Shown piece by piece: positions 17,363-25,246 of a stretch of 64,000 bases of DNA. Source of the DNA: Halosimplex halobium (GTDB taxonomy: Archaea; Halobacteriota; Halobacteria; Halobacteriales; Haloarculaceae); contig NZ_JBLKNX010000009.1 of assembly GCF_051414055.1 (NCBI RefSeq), positions 62,001 through 126,000 on the forward strand. Direction: 5' to 3'. The stretch's first letter is position 1, and every line of letters begins with the position of its first letter. The notes beneath the pieces were generated by a model that ran no database searches, was not told the DNA's origin, and saw nothing but the letters and a program-made list of their open reading frames with translations. The translations under genes were made by a program, and so were the position numbers.

Positions 17363-17725
17363 CTATTCCTGAACGGCGTCGACGAGTTCGCGGAGGTCGT
17401 CGGCGCGGTCCTCGCTCGTGACGAGCTTCGAGAACTCCCAGGAGAGCTGGTCGAGCACCGTCTCGTAGCCCTCGTCGGTCAGCGCGTACTGGTTGGTCCG
17501 CTTGTCGAGTTCGCTCTTCTCGACGAGACCCATCTCGACGAGGTCGTCGAGGTTCGGGTAGAGTCGACCGTGGTTGACTTCGTCGTCGTAGTAGTCCTCG
17601 AGTTCACGTTTGATAGCCAGTCCGTACCGGGGCTCCTCCCCGAGGATGACGAGGATGTTCTGCTGGAACGCGGTCAGTTCGCGTGCGATTCCGGGGCTGT
17701 CAGTCACCGATTGTGCCTCTGACAT
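17363..17725 (-). CDS. PadR family transcriptional regulator
   Basis: A 120-residue winged-helix regulator. The PadR signature is clear: LTAFQQNILVILGEEPRYG, LAIKRELEDYYDDEVNHGRLYPNLDDL, VEKSELDKRTNQYALTDEG, followed by one dimerisation helix. It is convergent with the rnhA operon (1 nt between stops). Its own promoter TTAAATAG (17747-17754, minus strand) overlaps a perfect TTAACA-CT-TGTTAA palindrome at 17751-17764, so autorepression is likely. The target genes are not shown by context. Confidence 0.9.
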   Translation of the reverse strand: MSEAQSVTDSPGIARELTAFQQNILVILGEEPRYGLAIKRELEDYYDDEVNHGRLYPNLDDLVEMGLVEKSELDKRTNQYALTDEGYETVLDQLSWEFSKLVTSEDRADDLRELVDAVQE

Positions 17726-17750
17726 GGTTAGTGGAATGTCATCTGGCTAT

Positions 17751-17764
17751 TTAACACTTGTTAA
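17751..17764. promoter_or_regulatory. Palindrome overlapping the padR TATA box (candidate operator)
   Basis: TTAACA-CT-TGTTAA is a perfect 6-bp inverted repeat with a 2-bp centre. It overlaps the minus-strand TATA element of the PadR gene, whose start is at 17725. Winged-helix dimers bind sites of this size, and PadR proteins often repress their own gene. Confidence 0.5.
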
Positions 17765-17924
17765 CTTTCTTCCGTTATCCGTGAGGATACCCCCCGCGTC
17801 AGCCGCTTATCCGGGTGATATCACCCAATGATAATCCTACCGCTACCCGAGAGTTCGTCCGGATCCGGGCGGCGAGCGGACGAAACGGAAAGGCCTTTGC
17901 CGGCGCCAGGCGAACTCGCGGGTG

Positions 17925-18458
17925 ATGTCGAACCTCTGGGAAGACCTCGAGACGGGGCCGAACCCGCCCGAGGAGATCTACGCAGTCGTCGAGTGCCTCA
18001 AAGGCGAGCGCAACAAGTACGAGTACGACAAGGACATCCCCGGCGTCGTCCTCGACCGCGTGCTCCACAGCAACGTCCACTACCCCTCCGACTACGGGTT
18101 CATCCCGCAGTCGTACTACGACGACGAGGACCCCTTCGACGTGCTCGTGCTCGTCGAGGACCAGACGTTCCCCGGCTGCGTCATCGAGGCCCGCCCCGTC
18201 GCGCTCATGAAGATGGACGACGACGGCGAGCAGGACGACAAGGTCATCGCCGTCCCCAGCGAGGACCCCCGCTGGGACCATATCGAGGACCTCGAGGACA
18301 TCCCCCAGCAGACCCTCGACGAGATCGACGAGTTCTTCGCGACCTACAAGAACCTCGAGGAGGGCAAGGAGGTCGAGACGCTGGGCTGGGAGGACCGCCA
18401 ATCCGCCTACGACGCCATCGAGCACGCGCAGGACCTCTACGACGAGGAGTTCGCCTGA
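17925..18458 (+). CDS. ppa: Inorganic pyrophosphatase (family I)
   Basis: A 177-residue soluble enzyme hydrolysing PPi to two phosphates, which pulls biosynthetic reactions forward. Hallmarks: VVECLKGERNKYEYDKD, the YPSDYGFIPQSYYDDEDPFD active-site signature with its metal-binding aspartates, ALMKMDDDGEQDDKVIAV, and the C-terminal YKNLEEGKEVETLGW. The ATG at 17925 is preferred over the adjoining GTG at 17922. The gene stands alone; the downstream regulator gene is convergent. Confidence 0.95.
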   Translation: MSNLWEDLETGPNPPEEIYAVVECLKGERNKYEYDKDIPGVVLDRVLHSNVHYPSDYGFIPQSYYDDEDPFDVLVLVEDQTFPGCVIEARPVALMKMDDDGEQDDKVIAVPSEDPRWDHIEDLEDIPQQTLDEIDEFFATYKNLEEGKEVETLGWEDRQSAYDAIEHAQDLYDEEFA

Positions 18459-18479
18459 CGCTCCGACCGGTTTTCGCGG

Positions 18480-19289
18480 TCAGCCGTCGATCCGCTCGGC
18501 CCGCTCCACGTAGCGGCCGATGTAGGACTCGGCCCACTCGCGGACGACCGGGTCGTCCGTCTCGAGGACCGCGTCCGGGCGCCCGTCCATGCCGCCCGAG
18601 ACGAGCGCCACCGTCTCGTCCATCACGCTCACGGGGAGTTCGAACGGCTCGGGCGTCAGGTACAGGGCGACCTCCTCCGCGGCGGCGACCGCCTCGTGGG
18701 CGGCCGCGTACTGGTCCTCGGACTCGGCGGTCTCCAGCGACGCCGGCGTGAGGACGACCTCGATCTCGACGTCCTCGCCGGCCTCGACGCGGTCGGCGAT
18801 CTGCTCGACGCTGCGGCGCTCGACGCCGGGGGCGAGTTCGCGGATCCGCGACGCCCCCCGCCGGAGTTCGAGCGTCCGGTCGAGCGGGGCGTAGGAGCCG
18901 CCGGGCGTCGCCGCCGTCACCTCGGCGTCGGCGAGCCGCGCGAGGTCGAAGTCGACGACGCCCGCCGGGACCGCCGCGAGGAACGACGCGACCGGCGCCA
19001 CGGCGTCCAGTCCGTCGACGGCCGCGGCGTACTGGTCGTGGACGTGCGCGCCGAGCGCGGTGAGGCGGTAGCCGTCGTCGGTCTCGCGGAGGTAGCCGCG
19101 GTCGGACAGCTCGTTCACGACGCGCAACACCGTCCGCCGCGACGCGTCGACGGCCGACTCCAGGTCGTAGCGGTCCCGCGGGGCGCCGTCGGACAGTGCC
19201 GCCAGCACTCCCACGCGGTTCTCGGACTGGGAGAGAAACGCGAGAGCGCCGTGCGGACCGTCCCCAGACTCGTCGGTACCCGGGTACAT
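18480..19289 (-). CDS. Winged-helix transcriptional regulator with FilR1-like C-terminal domain
   Basis: A 269-residue protein. Residues of about 15-90 form a winged helix (FLSQSENRVGVLAALSDGAPRDRYDLESAVDASRRTVLRVVNELSDRGYL). The rest resembles the DUF1724/FilR1 middle domain of archaeal regulators: ELAPGVERRSVEQIADRVEAGEDVEIEVVLTP, then VALYLTPEPFELPVSVMDETVAL. Such C-terminal domains are thought to sense a ligand. The ATG at 19289 starts MYPGTDES; frames above it are low-complexity. Target genes are unknown. Confidence 0.85.
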   Translation of the reverse strand: MYPGTDESGDGPHGALAFLSQSENRVGVLAALSDGAPRDRYDLESAVDASRRTVLRVVNELSDRGYLRETDDGYRLTALGAHVHDQYAAAVDGLDAVAPVASFLAAVPAGVVDFDLARLADAEVTAATPGGSYAPLDRTLELRRGASRIRELAPGVERRSVEQIADRVEAGEDVEIEVVLTPASLETAESEDQYAAAHEAVAAAEEVALYLTPEPFELPVSVMDETVALVSGGMDGRPDAVLETDDPVVREWAESYIGRYVERAERIDG

Positions 19290-19800
19290 CGTCCCCCACA
19301 CTCGACGCCAGCGGCAAAAATCCTCGCCGACCCGCGGAGACGCGCGGCTGTCGACGCCGCGAGGGGGAGGGGCGCTTCGGGGAGCGCCCGCGCCCGTCCG
19401 AACTGACAGGCCCGCGGCCGCCGGACCGCCACCGCGCCCGCCGCGCCAGCCCGGACCCGTTCGGCCCGCGCGTCCACCCACCCGAGCCGGCTGTCAGAGG
19501 CTGTCGGTCACACGTCCCTGTCGGTCGCGAGCACCGCGGTCGCCGGTCGTCCGGTCCGGCGGCCCTGGTTGCCTGTCGCCCGATCGATCCGCGCGATGGG
19601 TAATAGTGTCACGCGCCGTCGGGACGACACGCCGTGTCGTGGCGCGGCCGGCAGGTGGGGGCGCGTAAAGCGTTTAATCGCGGGACAGCGAGGCGGTATG
19701 AACGGTCGTGAAACGACCTGAAGCGGGGTGAACTCACGTACGAGGTCGACCCCCTATATGGCCCGTCGGGTCCAAGTCGTACCCGTCCGAGGTGACCCCG
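19290..19800. other. Intergenic region with two promoter-like elements
   Basis: I see no gene of normal size here. A 7-bp hairpin (ACGACAC 19624-19630 / GTGTCGT 19634-19640) is followed by a TTTAAT element near 19673, a 7-codon ATG ORF at 19698 that contains a 6-bp hairpin (GGTCGT-GAA-ACGACC), and then the CTATATGG TATA element at 19753-19760 of the next small gene. Confidence 0.4.
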
Positions 19801-19971
19801 ATGCAGAACTCAGACCCTCCCTCCGCGGAAGCGTTGCGCGAACAGGTCTCGGCCGTCTCCGAACGCTACGTCGCCGTCGAGTGCGACGACGAGACGGTCG
19901 TCTTCGACACCAGCGAACCCGACGGCTGGATCGTCTCCGACAGCGCCGTCGACCGCGAGGCGATGCGCTGA
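19801..19971 (+). CDS. Small haloarchaeal protein (DUF7331-like), paralogue
   Basis: A 56-residue acidic protein related to the one at 12890: ERYVAVECDDETVVFDTSEP then DGWIVSDSAVDREAM aligns with the YDELEIANGDIVIYD / AWIQSDETV core. It has a canonical expression signal: TATA element CTATATGG at 19753-19760 and a full Shine-Dalgarno GAGGTGA at 19789-19795, 5 nt before the ATG. This SD decides the start and argues strongly that the gene is real. Function unknown. Confidence 0.7.
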   Translation: MQNSDPPSAEALREQVSAVSERYVAVECDDETVVFDTSEPDGWIVSDSAVDREAMR

Positions 19972-20125
19972 GCCGTCGACGACCGTCGCTCCGGTCCGCC
20001 GGGCCTCGCCGTCTTCCGCCGACGGGCCACCCCGCCGATATGCCTCCCGCGCATCCGACCCCGCTCGCCCCATGAATTATGAGCATGGGTAATTACTTGG
20101 GGACGGCGCGCGTACGTCGACGTGT

Positions 20126-20266
20126 ATGGCGACCAGAACACCGACGTCCGGGATGGCGCACCTGACGGTCGTGCCCGAGAACTTCGCGGCCGGCGACGAG
20201 CCCGAGGAGCGCGGCGAGCGCGACGAGGCGACGGTCGACCGGTCGGTCGGCGACAGCGCGGAGTGA
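20126..20266 (+). CDS. Possible small protein (46 aa)
   Basis: A 46-residue ORF (MATRTPTSGMAHLTVVPENF, then an acidic Glu/Asp/Arg tail). A TATA-like TAATTACTTGG ends 27 nt before the ATG, the right distance for a leaderless transcript, which is the main support. The composition is haloarchaeal, but I do not recognise a family. It could be spurious. Confidence 0.35.
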   Translation: MATRTPTSGMAHLTVVPENFAAGDEPEERGERDEATVDRSVGDSAE

Positions 20267-20321
20267 CGGCCGGAAGCGGCGGCTGAGCGCGTCACCGACG
20301 CCCCCCGAGCCTGTCCGCGAA

Positions 20322-20333
20322 AAGAAGCTTCTT
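20322..20333. promoter_or_regulatory. 12-bp palindrome at the promoter of the phosphodiesterase-family gene
   Basis: AAGAAGCTTCTT is perfectly self-complementary and ends 25 nt before the ATG at 20359, exactly where the TATA box of a leaderless haloarchaeal gene should be. It may serve as both promoter and operator. Confidence 0.4.
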
Positions 20334-20358
20334 GTGCCCCACCGCGGTATCGGGAGGT

Positions 20359-22272
20359 ATGGGACTGTTCGACCGTATCCGCGGCGGCGACGACGAGCCG
20401 CGGGTCGCTTTCTTCGGCATCGACGGCGTGCCGTATAGCCTCATCGCCGACAACCGGGAGAAATTCCCGAACCTCTCGCGGCTCGTCGACGAGGGGTCCG
20501 CCGGCGCCATCGACAGCATCGTCCCGCCCGAGTCCTCGGCCTGCTGGCCGGCGCTGACCTCGGGGAAGAACCCCGGCGAGACGGGCGTCTACGGCTTCCA
20601 GGACCGCGAGAACGGCTCCTACGAGACGTACGTCCCGATGCGCCGGGACGTCCAGACGAAGCGGGTCTGGGACCGCGTCCACGAGGCGGGCCGCGACGCC
20701 ACCGTCATGAACGTCGTCACCACGTTCCCGCCCCAGCGCGACGTTCAGCGGATGGTCTCGGGGTTCCTCTCGCCAGGCGTCGAGAAGTCCGCCTACCCCG
20801 ACGACTTTCGCGACTACCTCCAGTCGATCGACTACCGCATCGACACCAACGCCAGCCTCGGCCACACCGACAAGGGCGAGTTCATGGAGGACGCCCACGC
20901 GACGCTCGACGCCCGCCAGGAGGCGTTCAGACACTACGTCGAGGAGGACGACTGGGACCTCTTTTTCGGCGTCTTCATGGCGACCGACCGGGTCAACCAC
21001 TTCCTGTTCCGCGACTACGAAGAGGACGGCGAGTACAGCGAGGAGTTCGTCGAGTTCTACCAGAAGGTCGACGAGTACCTCGGCGAACTGCGCGAGCTGC
21101 TGCCCGACGACGTGACCATGATGGTCGCCTCCGACCACGGGTTCACCTCCCTCGACTACGAGGTCAACTGCAACGCCTGGCTGCGCGAGAACGGCTGGCT
21201 GTCCTACGAGGGGGACAGCGACTACACGTTCCAGCTGGGCGCCTGGCTCCGCGAGGGCGACCACCTGGAGTTCGACGCCGACTACGCCGGCGACCTCGAC
21301 GAACTGGTCGACCCCGCGACGCTGGCGGCCGAACTCGAGGACGGCCGGCTGGTCGCCGACGACGAGGACGCCCGCGACGAGGCCGTCGCCGCCATCCACG
21401 ACGCTACCCCCGCCGTGGTCGACGAGGGCGAGGAACGCGCCGTCGTCGTCGACGCCGACGACGTGGACGTCGACACCCACGTCGTCGACGAGGGCGAGGA
21501 CGAACAGTTCCACGTCGAGGCGGACCTGGTCCGCGCCGAGGGCGACGCCTACCCGCAGGACGGGTCCGTCGTCGCGCTCACCGAGGACGCCCGCGAGTAC
21601 GTCCTCGAGGAGCTCTCCGGGGTGACCCCCAAGTCGCTCGGCGCCGACAAGGCCGACACCACCGAACTCTTCGAGGACGTGTCCGTCGACGACTCGGACG
21701 GTGGGTTCCGTATCTCCGTCACCGCCGCCGAGGGCGTCGACCTCGGGACGGACCTGGACCCCGACCGCGAGGTGCTGGAGTACACCCACACCGAACTCCC
21801 GGACATCGCCGACGACGCGAAAGCGTACTCACTGATCCCCGGTCGCTTCTATCTCAACCTCGAAGGCCGCGAGCCCCGTGGGACCGTCCCCGACGAGGAG
21901 TACGAGGAGGTCCGTGCCGAGCTGAAAGAGGAGCTCGAGCAGCTCGAGGGGCCGAACGGCGAGCCCGTCGCCGACCGCGTGGTCACCAAGGAGGACGCCT
22001 TCCGCGGCGACCACGACGACATCGCGCCGGACCTGACCATCGTCCCGAACCACGGCTTCGACCTGAAGGCCGGCTTCAAGGGCCGCAAGGACCCCTTCGT
22101 CGAGTTCGGAGCCCGCAACGGGATGCACAGCTTCGACAACGCCACCCTCCTGATCGACGACGAGGAGGCCCGCATCTCCGACGTGGATCTCTTCGACATC
22201 GCGCCGACCATCCTCGACCTGATGGACATCGACTACGAGCGCGGCGAGTTCGACGGCTCCTCGCTGGTCTGA
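20359..22272 (+). CDS. Alkaline phosphatase superfamily protein (type I phosphodiesterase/nucleotide pyrophosphatase)
   Basis: A 637-residue cytoplasmic-looking metalloenzyme (no signal peptide). The N-terminal metal and nucleophile region reads FFGIDGVPYSLI with SIVPPESSACWPALTSGKNPGETG, where the Ser/Thr of the PAxTSG-like motif is the expected nucleophile. The second metal site is VASDHGFT, and a third block IVPNHGFDLKAGFKG with NGMHSFDNATLLI and DIAPTILDLMDI closes the family fold. An Asp/Glu-rich insertion of about 150 residues (roughly 320-470) separates the halves and is unusual. It hydrolyses a phosphodiester or phosphate monoester; the substrate is unknown. Confidence 0.85.
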   Translation: MGLFDRIRGGDDEPRVAFFGIDGVPYSLIADNREKFPNLSRLVDEGSAGAIDSIVPPESSACWPALTSGKNPGETGVYGFQDRENGSYETYVPMRRDVQTKRVWDRVHEAGRDATVMNVVTTFPPQRDVQRMVSGFLSPGVEKSAYPDDFRDYLQSIDYRIDTNASLGHTDKGEFMEDAHATLDARQEAFRHYVEEDDWDLFFGVFMATDRVNHFLFRDYEEDGEYSEEFVEFYQKVDEYLGELRELLPDDVTMMVASDHGFTSLDYEVNCNAWLRENGWLSYEGDSDYTFQLGAWLREGDHLEFDADYAGDLDELVDPATLAAELEDGRLVADDEDARDEAVAAIHDATPAVVDEGEERAVVVDADDVDVDTHVVDEGEDEQFHVEADLVRAEGDAYPQDGSVVALTEDAREYVLEELSGVTPKSLGADKADTTELFEDVSVDDSDGGFRISVTAAEGVDLGTDLDPDREVLEYTHTELPDIADDAKAYSLIPGRFYLNLEGREPRGTVPDEEYEEVRAELKEELEQLEGPNGEPVADRVVTKEDAFRGDHDDIAPDLTIVPNHGFDLKAGFKGRKDPFVEFGARNGMHSFDNATLLIDDEEARISDVDLFDIAPTILDLMDIDYERGEFDGSSLV

Positions 22273-22400
22273 GCTGACTCGCGGCCGTCCCGAGGACTGA
22301 CCGGCCGCTTTCGACCTCCGTTCGACGGGGTCTTTATCCGTCGTCTCCCACCGTAGCCGCGCCGTCCCGGAATTTTCAGACCCCGGGAACGCGCTCCCGT

Positions 22401-22440
22401 TTATATGCACTCTCACCCGCAAGCTGCACATGTGAGGTGA
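22401..22440 (+). promoter_or_regulatory. TATA box and Shine-Dalgarno of the DoxX pair
   Basis: TTATAT at 22401-22406 is followed 27 nt later by GAGGTGA at 22434-22440, which lies 5 nt before the ATG at 22446. The same GAGGTGA recurs at 22972-22978, 5 nt before the second gene. Consensus SDs are uncommon in this window. Confidence 0.7.
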
Positions 22441-22445
22441 CGACC

Positions 22446-22970
22446 ATGGCAACCAACACGGCGAACCCGCTGGGCGAGGAGTTCGCGTTCGACATCGGTG
22501 GCCCGGTCGCGAAGTACTGGGTCGCGATGCTCAGAGTCATCGTCGGCTGGTGGTTCTTCCACGCCGGCGTGACGAAGCTCATCGAGCACGGGCTGGCCTA
22601 CGGCTACGGGCCGGCGTACCTGCAGGAGATGACCGGCACGGCGCTGGGTCCCATCCCGGTGTTGATGGGCGAGCACCTCGCGTGGCTGATCAAGCCGGGC
22701 GTCCCGCTGTTCGAGATGCTCATCGGCCTCGGGATCATGTTCGGGGTCCTCACCCGGCTGGCCGCCTTCGGCGGGGCCTTCTTCATGACCCTGTTCTGGG
22801 TCGGCAACGCCGGCTACGGCCACGGGCTCGTGACGGGCGACTTCATGGGCCTGCTGCTGATGATCACGATGGCCGCGCTGGCCGCCGGCCGGTACTACGG
22901 CGGCGACGCCATCATCGAACAGACCGGGTTCGTCGAACGGCACCCGAAGCTCAAGTACATCCTCGGCTGA
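22446..22970 (+). CDS. DoxX family membrane protein (TQO small subunit DoxD-like)
   Basis: A 174-residue protein with four transmembrane helices. Key blocks are YWVAMLRVIVGWWFFHAGVTKLIEHG, FEMLIGLGIMFGVLTRLAAFGGAFFM and GLLLMITMAALAAGRYYGGD, typical of DoxX/DoxD proteins. DoxD is a subunit of the thiosulfate:quinone oxidoreductase of Acidianus; other DoxX proteins are linked to redox balance at the membrane. The start is fixed by the SD 5 nt upstream. The following small membrane gene is in the same operon with its own SD, so the two products may form a complex. Confidence 0.82.
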   Translation: MATNTANPLGEEFAFDIGGPVAKYWVAMLRVIVGWWFFHAGVTKLIEHGLAYGYGPAYLQEMTGTALGPIPVLMGEHLAWLIKPGVPLFEMLIGLGIMFGVLTRLAAFGGAFFMTLFWVGNAGYGHGLVTGDFMGLLLMITMAALAAGRYYGGDAIIEQTGFVERHPKLKYILG

Positions 22971-22983
22971 CGAGGTGAGACCA

Positions 22984-23283
22984 ATGAGAGAAACCATCAT
23001 CACCACGGTCGACAGAGCGGCGATGGCACTCGGTGCCGGGCTGATCCTGCTGGGGGTCGTCGGCCTCGGCATCGTCGAGATACTCGCGGGGCCACCCTAC
23101 GGCGCGGCGCCCACGACCAACGACGCCGGTGAAGTGATCGCGACGCCGATGGTCGACGCCAACCTCAGGGTCCTGCTGGTCGTCACCGGCCTGGCGGTCC
23201 TGCTGCTCTGGCAGGTCTACCGCATGGCCGCCGTGCCCGGGGGTACGGACACCGCCCAGCGCGTCGAGATGACCGCGGACTAG
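22984..23283 (+). CDS. Small membrane protein co-transcribed with DoxX
   Basis: A 99-residue protein with two transmembrane helices (AALG-type segment MALGAGLILLGVVGLGIVEIL and VLLVVTGLAVLLLWQVYRM) and a short acidic-to-neutral outer loop. It starts 13 nt after the doxX stop, with GAGGTGA 5 nt before the ATG. It has no recognised domain; location suggests it is the partner subunit of the DoxX protein. Confidence 0.75.
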   Translation: MRETIITTVDRAAMALGAGLILLGVVGLGIVEILAGPPYGAAPTTNDAGEVIATPMVDANLRVLLVVTGLAVLLLWQVYRMAAVPGGTDTAQRVEMTAD

Positions 23284-23447
23284 CTCCCCCCGTTCCCCCG
23301 CTCCGTTTCTGCGCGAGCCCTTCACGGTTTCCCGTTCACGTCTCCGCGTAGGTTCCCGGCGCCGGCCAGTTGCCACACCGGCCGACGACTCCCCCGTCGG
23401 ACGCGCGTCTGACGGGTCGTTATGGTCTCTCACGGAGACGGTCACGT

Positions 23448-24386
23448 ATGGCAAGCCTGACCGAAGTGTACGAGGGGCACCTGCGGACGGTGACGACCTC
23501 TCGTCGGTTCTACGCGGGGGCGACGCTCTTCGGGGCGGGCGCGGCGATGGTCGTCGCGAGCATCGTCGTCGCGACGACGGACGTGGGGGCAACGCTGGGA
23601 CTCGACCGCATCGCGGCGCGCACGCTCGCCGGCACGCTCGCCGGCCTCGGCCTCCCGGCCACCTTCCTCGGCGTGTTCGCCGTCCTCCCGGCCGGGCGGG
23701 CGACCCGCGCGGCCTCGGTCATCGGCGCCAGCGTCGCCGTCCTCGGCGTCGCCCTGTTCCGGGTCGCCTACCCGGACCAGTGGTTCGGCGCCGGCGACCC
23801 GCTCGGGCTCGCGGCCGTCGTCGTCTACTTCGCCGGCGCGCTGGTGTCGCTCACCTGCCTGTTCGCCGGCCTCGCCACGTTCAAGACGCGCAACGACCCC
23901 GGCGGCACCGCGCGCATGGAGATCACCGAAGAGGGCAACATCCGCCTCGTCGACGACGCCGAGCCCGCCGGCGGCTTCGGCTCCGTCGGCCTGTTCGGGA
24001 AAGAACCCCAGGGCGAGGTCCGCACCCAGACCAACCGCGACCAGCCGCCGAGTTCCGAGCCGACCGGCCACGGCCGGGACGCCGAGATCCTCGCCGACGC
24101 CACGGGCGACCGGTCCGGTCCCGCCGGCCAGTCCGGCGCCGCCGCCGACGGTGGCTCCGCGACCGTCGAGAACGGCGGCGGGGACGCCGGCCCCCAGGAC
24201 GGCGAGTTCACCGACGCCGAGTTCGTCGAGGCCGCGAGCGAACGGGGTCGTCCCGACGCCTACTGCGGCAACTGCGCCCACTTCGAGTACGTCAAGGTCG
24301 ACGGGAAGATCACCCCCTACTGCGGGCTCAGCGACGAACTCATGGAGGACATGGACGCCTGCGACGAGTGGTCCGAAGCGAACTGA
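23448..24386 (+). CDS. Haloarchaeal membrane protein with C-terminal cysteine motif (DUF7139-like)
   Basis: A 312-residue protein: four hydrophobic helices in residues 20-145 (for example GATLFGAGAAMVVASIVVAT and LAAVVVYFAGALVSLTCLFAG), a disordered acidic/Gly/Ser linker of about 100 residues, and a C-terminal module YCGNCAHFEYVKVDGKITPYC ending in DACDEW, which has four or five cysteines placed as in a small zinc or iron-sulfur site. I believe it belongs to the haloarchaeal DUF7139 family, but the role is unknown. The ATG at 23448 begins MASLTEVYEGHL, and a GTTATGGT promoter element is about 23 nt upstream. Confidence 0.75.
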   Translation: MASLTEVYEGHLRTVTTSRRFYAGATLFGAGAAMVVASIVVATTDVGATLGLDRIAARTLAGTLAGLGLPATFLGVFAVLPAGRATRAASVIGASVAVLGVALFRVAYPDQWFGAGDPLGLAAVVVYFAGALVSLTCLFAGLATFKTRNDPGGTARMEITEEGNIRLVDDAEPAGGFGSVGLFGKEPQGEVRTQTNRDQPPSSEPTGHGRDAEILADATGDRSGPAGQSGAAADGGSATVENGGGDAGPQDGEFTDAEFVEAASERGRPDAYCGNCAHFEYVKVDGKITPYCGLSDELMEDMDACDEWSEAN

Positions 24387-24478
24387 GAGCCGGACCGGCG
24401 CGCGAACCCCGCGGTGTGTCACTGCTTCTCCGTATCGTTGCTTCCCCGTATCGCTCCCGTCCGGGGACGAGCCGGGCG

Positions 24479-24772
24479 TCACCCAAACGCGAGGAACGAG
24501 GCGACGCCGACCGCGAGCATCACGAGCCCCAGCGCGACCGCGAGGACCGCACCGCCCCAGTTGCCCAGGCGGTACGCCAGCGAGTGGTCACGGTCGAAGT
24601 CCTCCCGGTCGAAGAGATTGACGAGGCCGAGGACGAGGCCGATCGTCGACGCGAGTGCGACACCGCCCGTCGCCGGTGAGCCGGCGAGCGCCAGGCCGGC
24701 GGCGGTCGCAACGCTCCCGACCAGCCCCAGTCCGATGCCGACCGCGTACACGTGGCGGACGCCCGTCGTCAC
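24479..24772 (-). CDS. Small membrane protein
   Basis: A 97-residue protein with three to four hydrophobic helices (VYAVGIGLGLVGSVATAAGLAL, GVALASTIGLVLGLVNLF, GGAVLAVALGLVMLAVGVASFLAF) and an acidic loop NLFDREDFDRDHSLAYR. No known domain. It is convergent with the DUF7139-like gene and divergent from the TFS gene. Confidence 0.65.
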   Translation of the reverse strand: MTTGVRHVYAVGIGLGLVGSVATAAGLALAGSPATGGVALASTIGLVLGLVNLFDREDFDRDHSLAYRLGNWGGAVLAVALGLVMLAVGVASFLAFG

Positions 24773-24893
24773 ACTGAACCGACAGTACGGCGATCGGCCG
24801 GATGTATCTGTCGGCCGGCCCCACCGTCGTCGCGCCGGGCGTCCGATACCGCGAAACGGGGGATTTTTCAGTCGGTGGCCCGCTACGGCGGGT

Positions 24894-25220
24894 ATGAAGT
24901 TCTGCGACGAATGCGGCTCGATGATGAAGACGGAGGGGGACGCCTGGGTCTGTGGCAGTTGCGGCTACGAGGAACTGCGCGACGAGGCCGAAGAGGCCGA
25001 GACCGCCGTCACGACGCAGGGCCAGGAGGAGACCGAGGTCATCGACACCTCCGAGGTCGACGCCGAGGACATGGGCGCGACCACGGAGATCCGGTGTCCC
25101 GAGTGCGGGAACGACCGCGCGTTCTGGGAGATGAAACAGATCCGCGCGGCCGACGAGAGCGAGACGCGCTTTTTCACCTGCACCGAGTGCGAGCACAAGT
25201 GGCGCGAGGACGACCACTGA
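24894..25220 (+). CDS. tfs: Transcription factor S (TFS, TFIIS/RpoM-like)
   Basis: A 108-residue archaeal transcript-cleavage factor. It has an N-terminal zinc ribbon (FCDECGSMM ... WVCGSCGYEE), an acidic linker, and a C-terminal TFIIS-type ribbon (RCPECGNDRAFWEMKQIRAADESETRFFTC..., cysteines in CPEC and CTEC). The DE dipeptide in the RAADESET loop is the catalytic acid pair that inserts into the RNA polymerase secondary channel and triggers cleavage of backtracked RNA. A GGATTTTTCAG element lies about 25 nt upstream of the ATG at 24894. Confidence 0.95.
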   Translation: MKFCDECGSMMKTEGDAWVCGSCGYEELRDEAEEAETAVTTQGQEETEVIDTSEVDAEDMGATTEIRCPECGNDRAFWEMKQIRAADESETRFFTCTECEHKWREDDH

Positions 25221-25246
25221 AGTACCCCCGGTTCTGAGGGGCGGAC

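Noticed and set aside
19698..19721. 7-codon ORF after a TTTAAT element
   Set aside because: Too short to support, and the next promoter and gene start follow closely; its hairpin is noted in the region entry.
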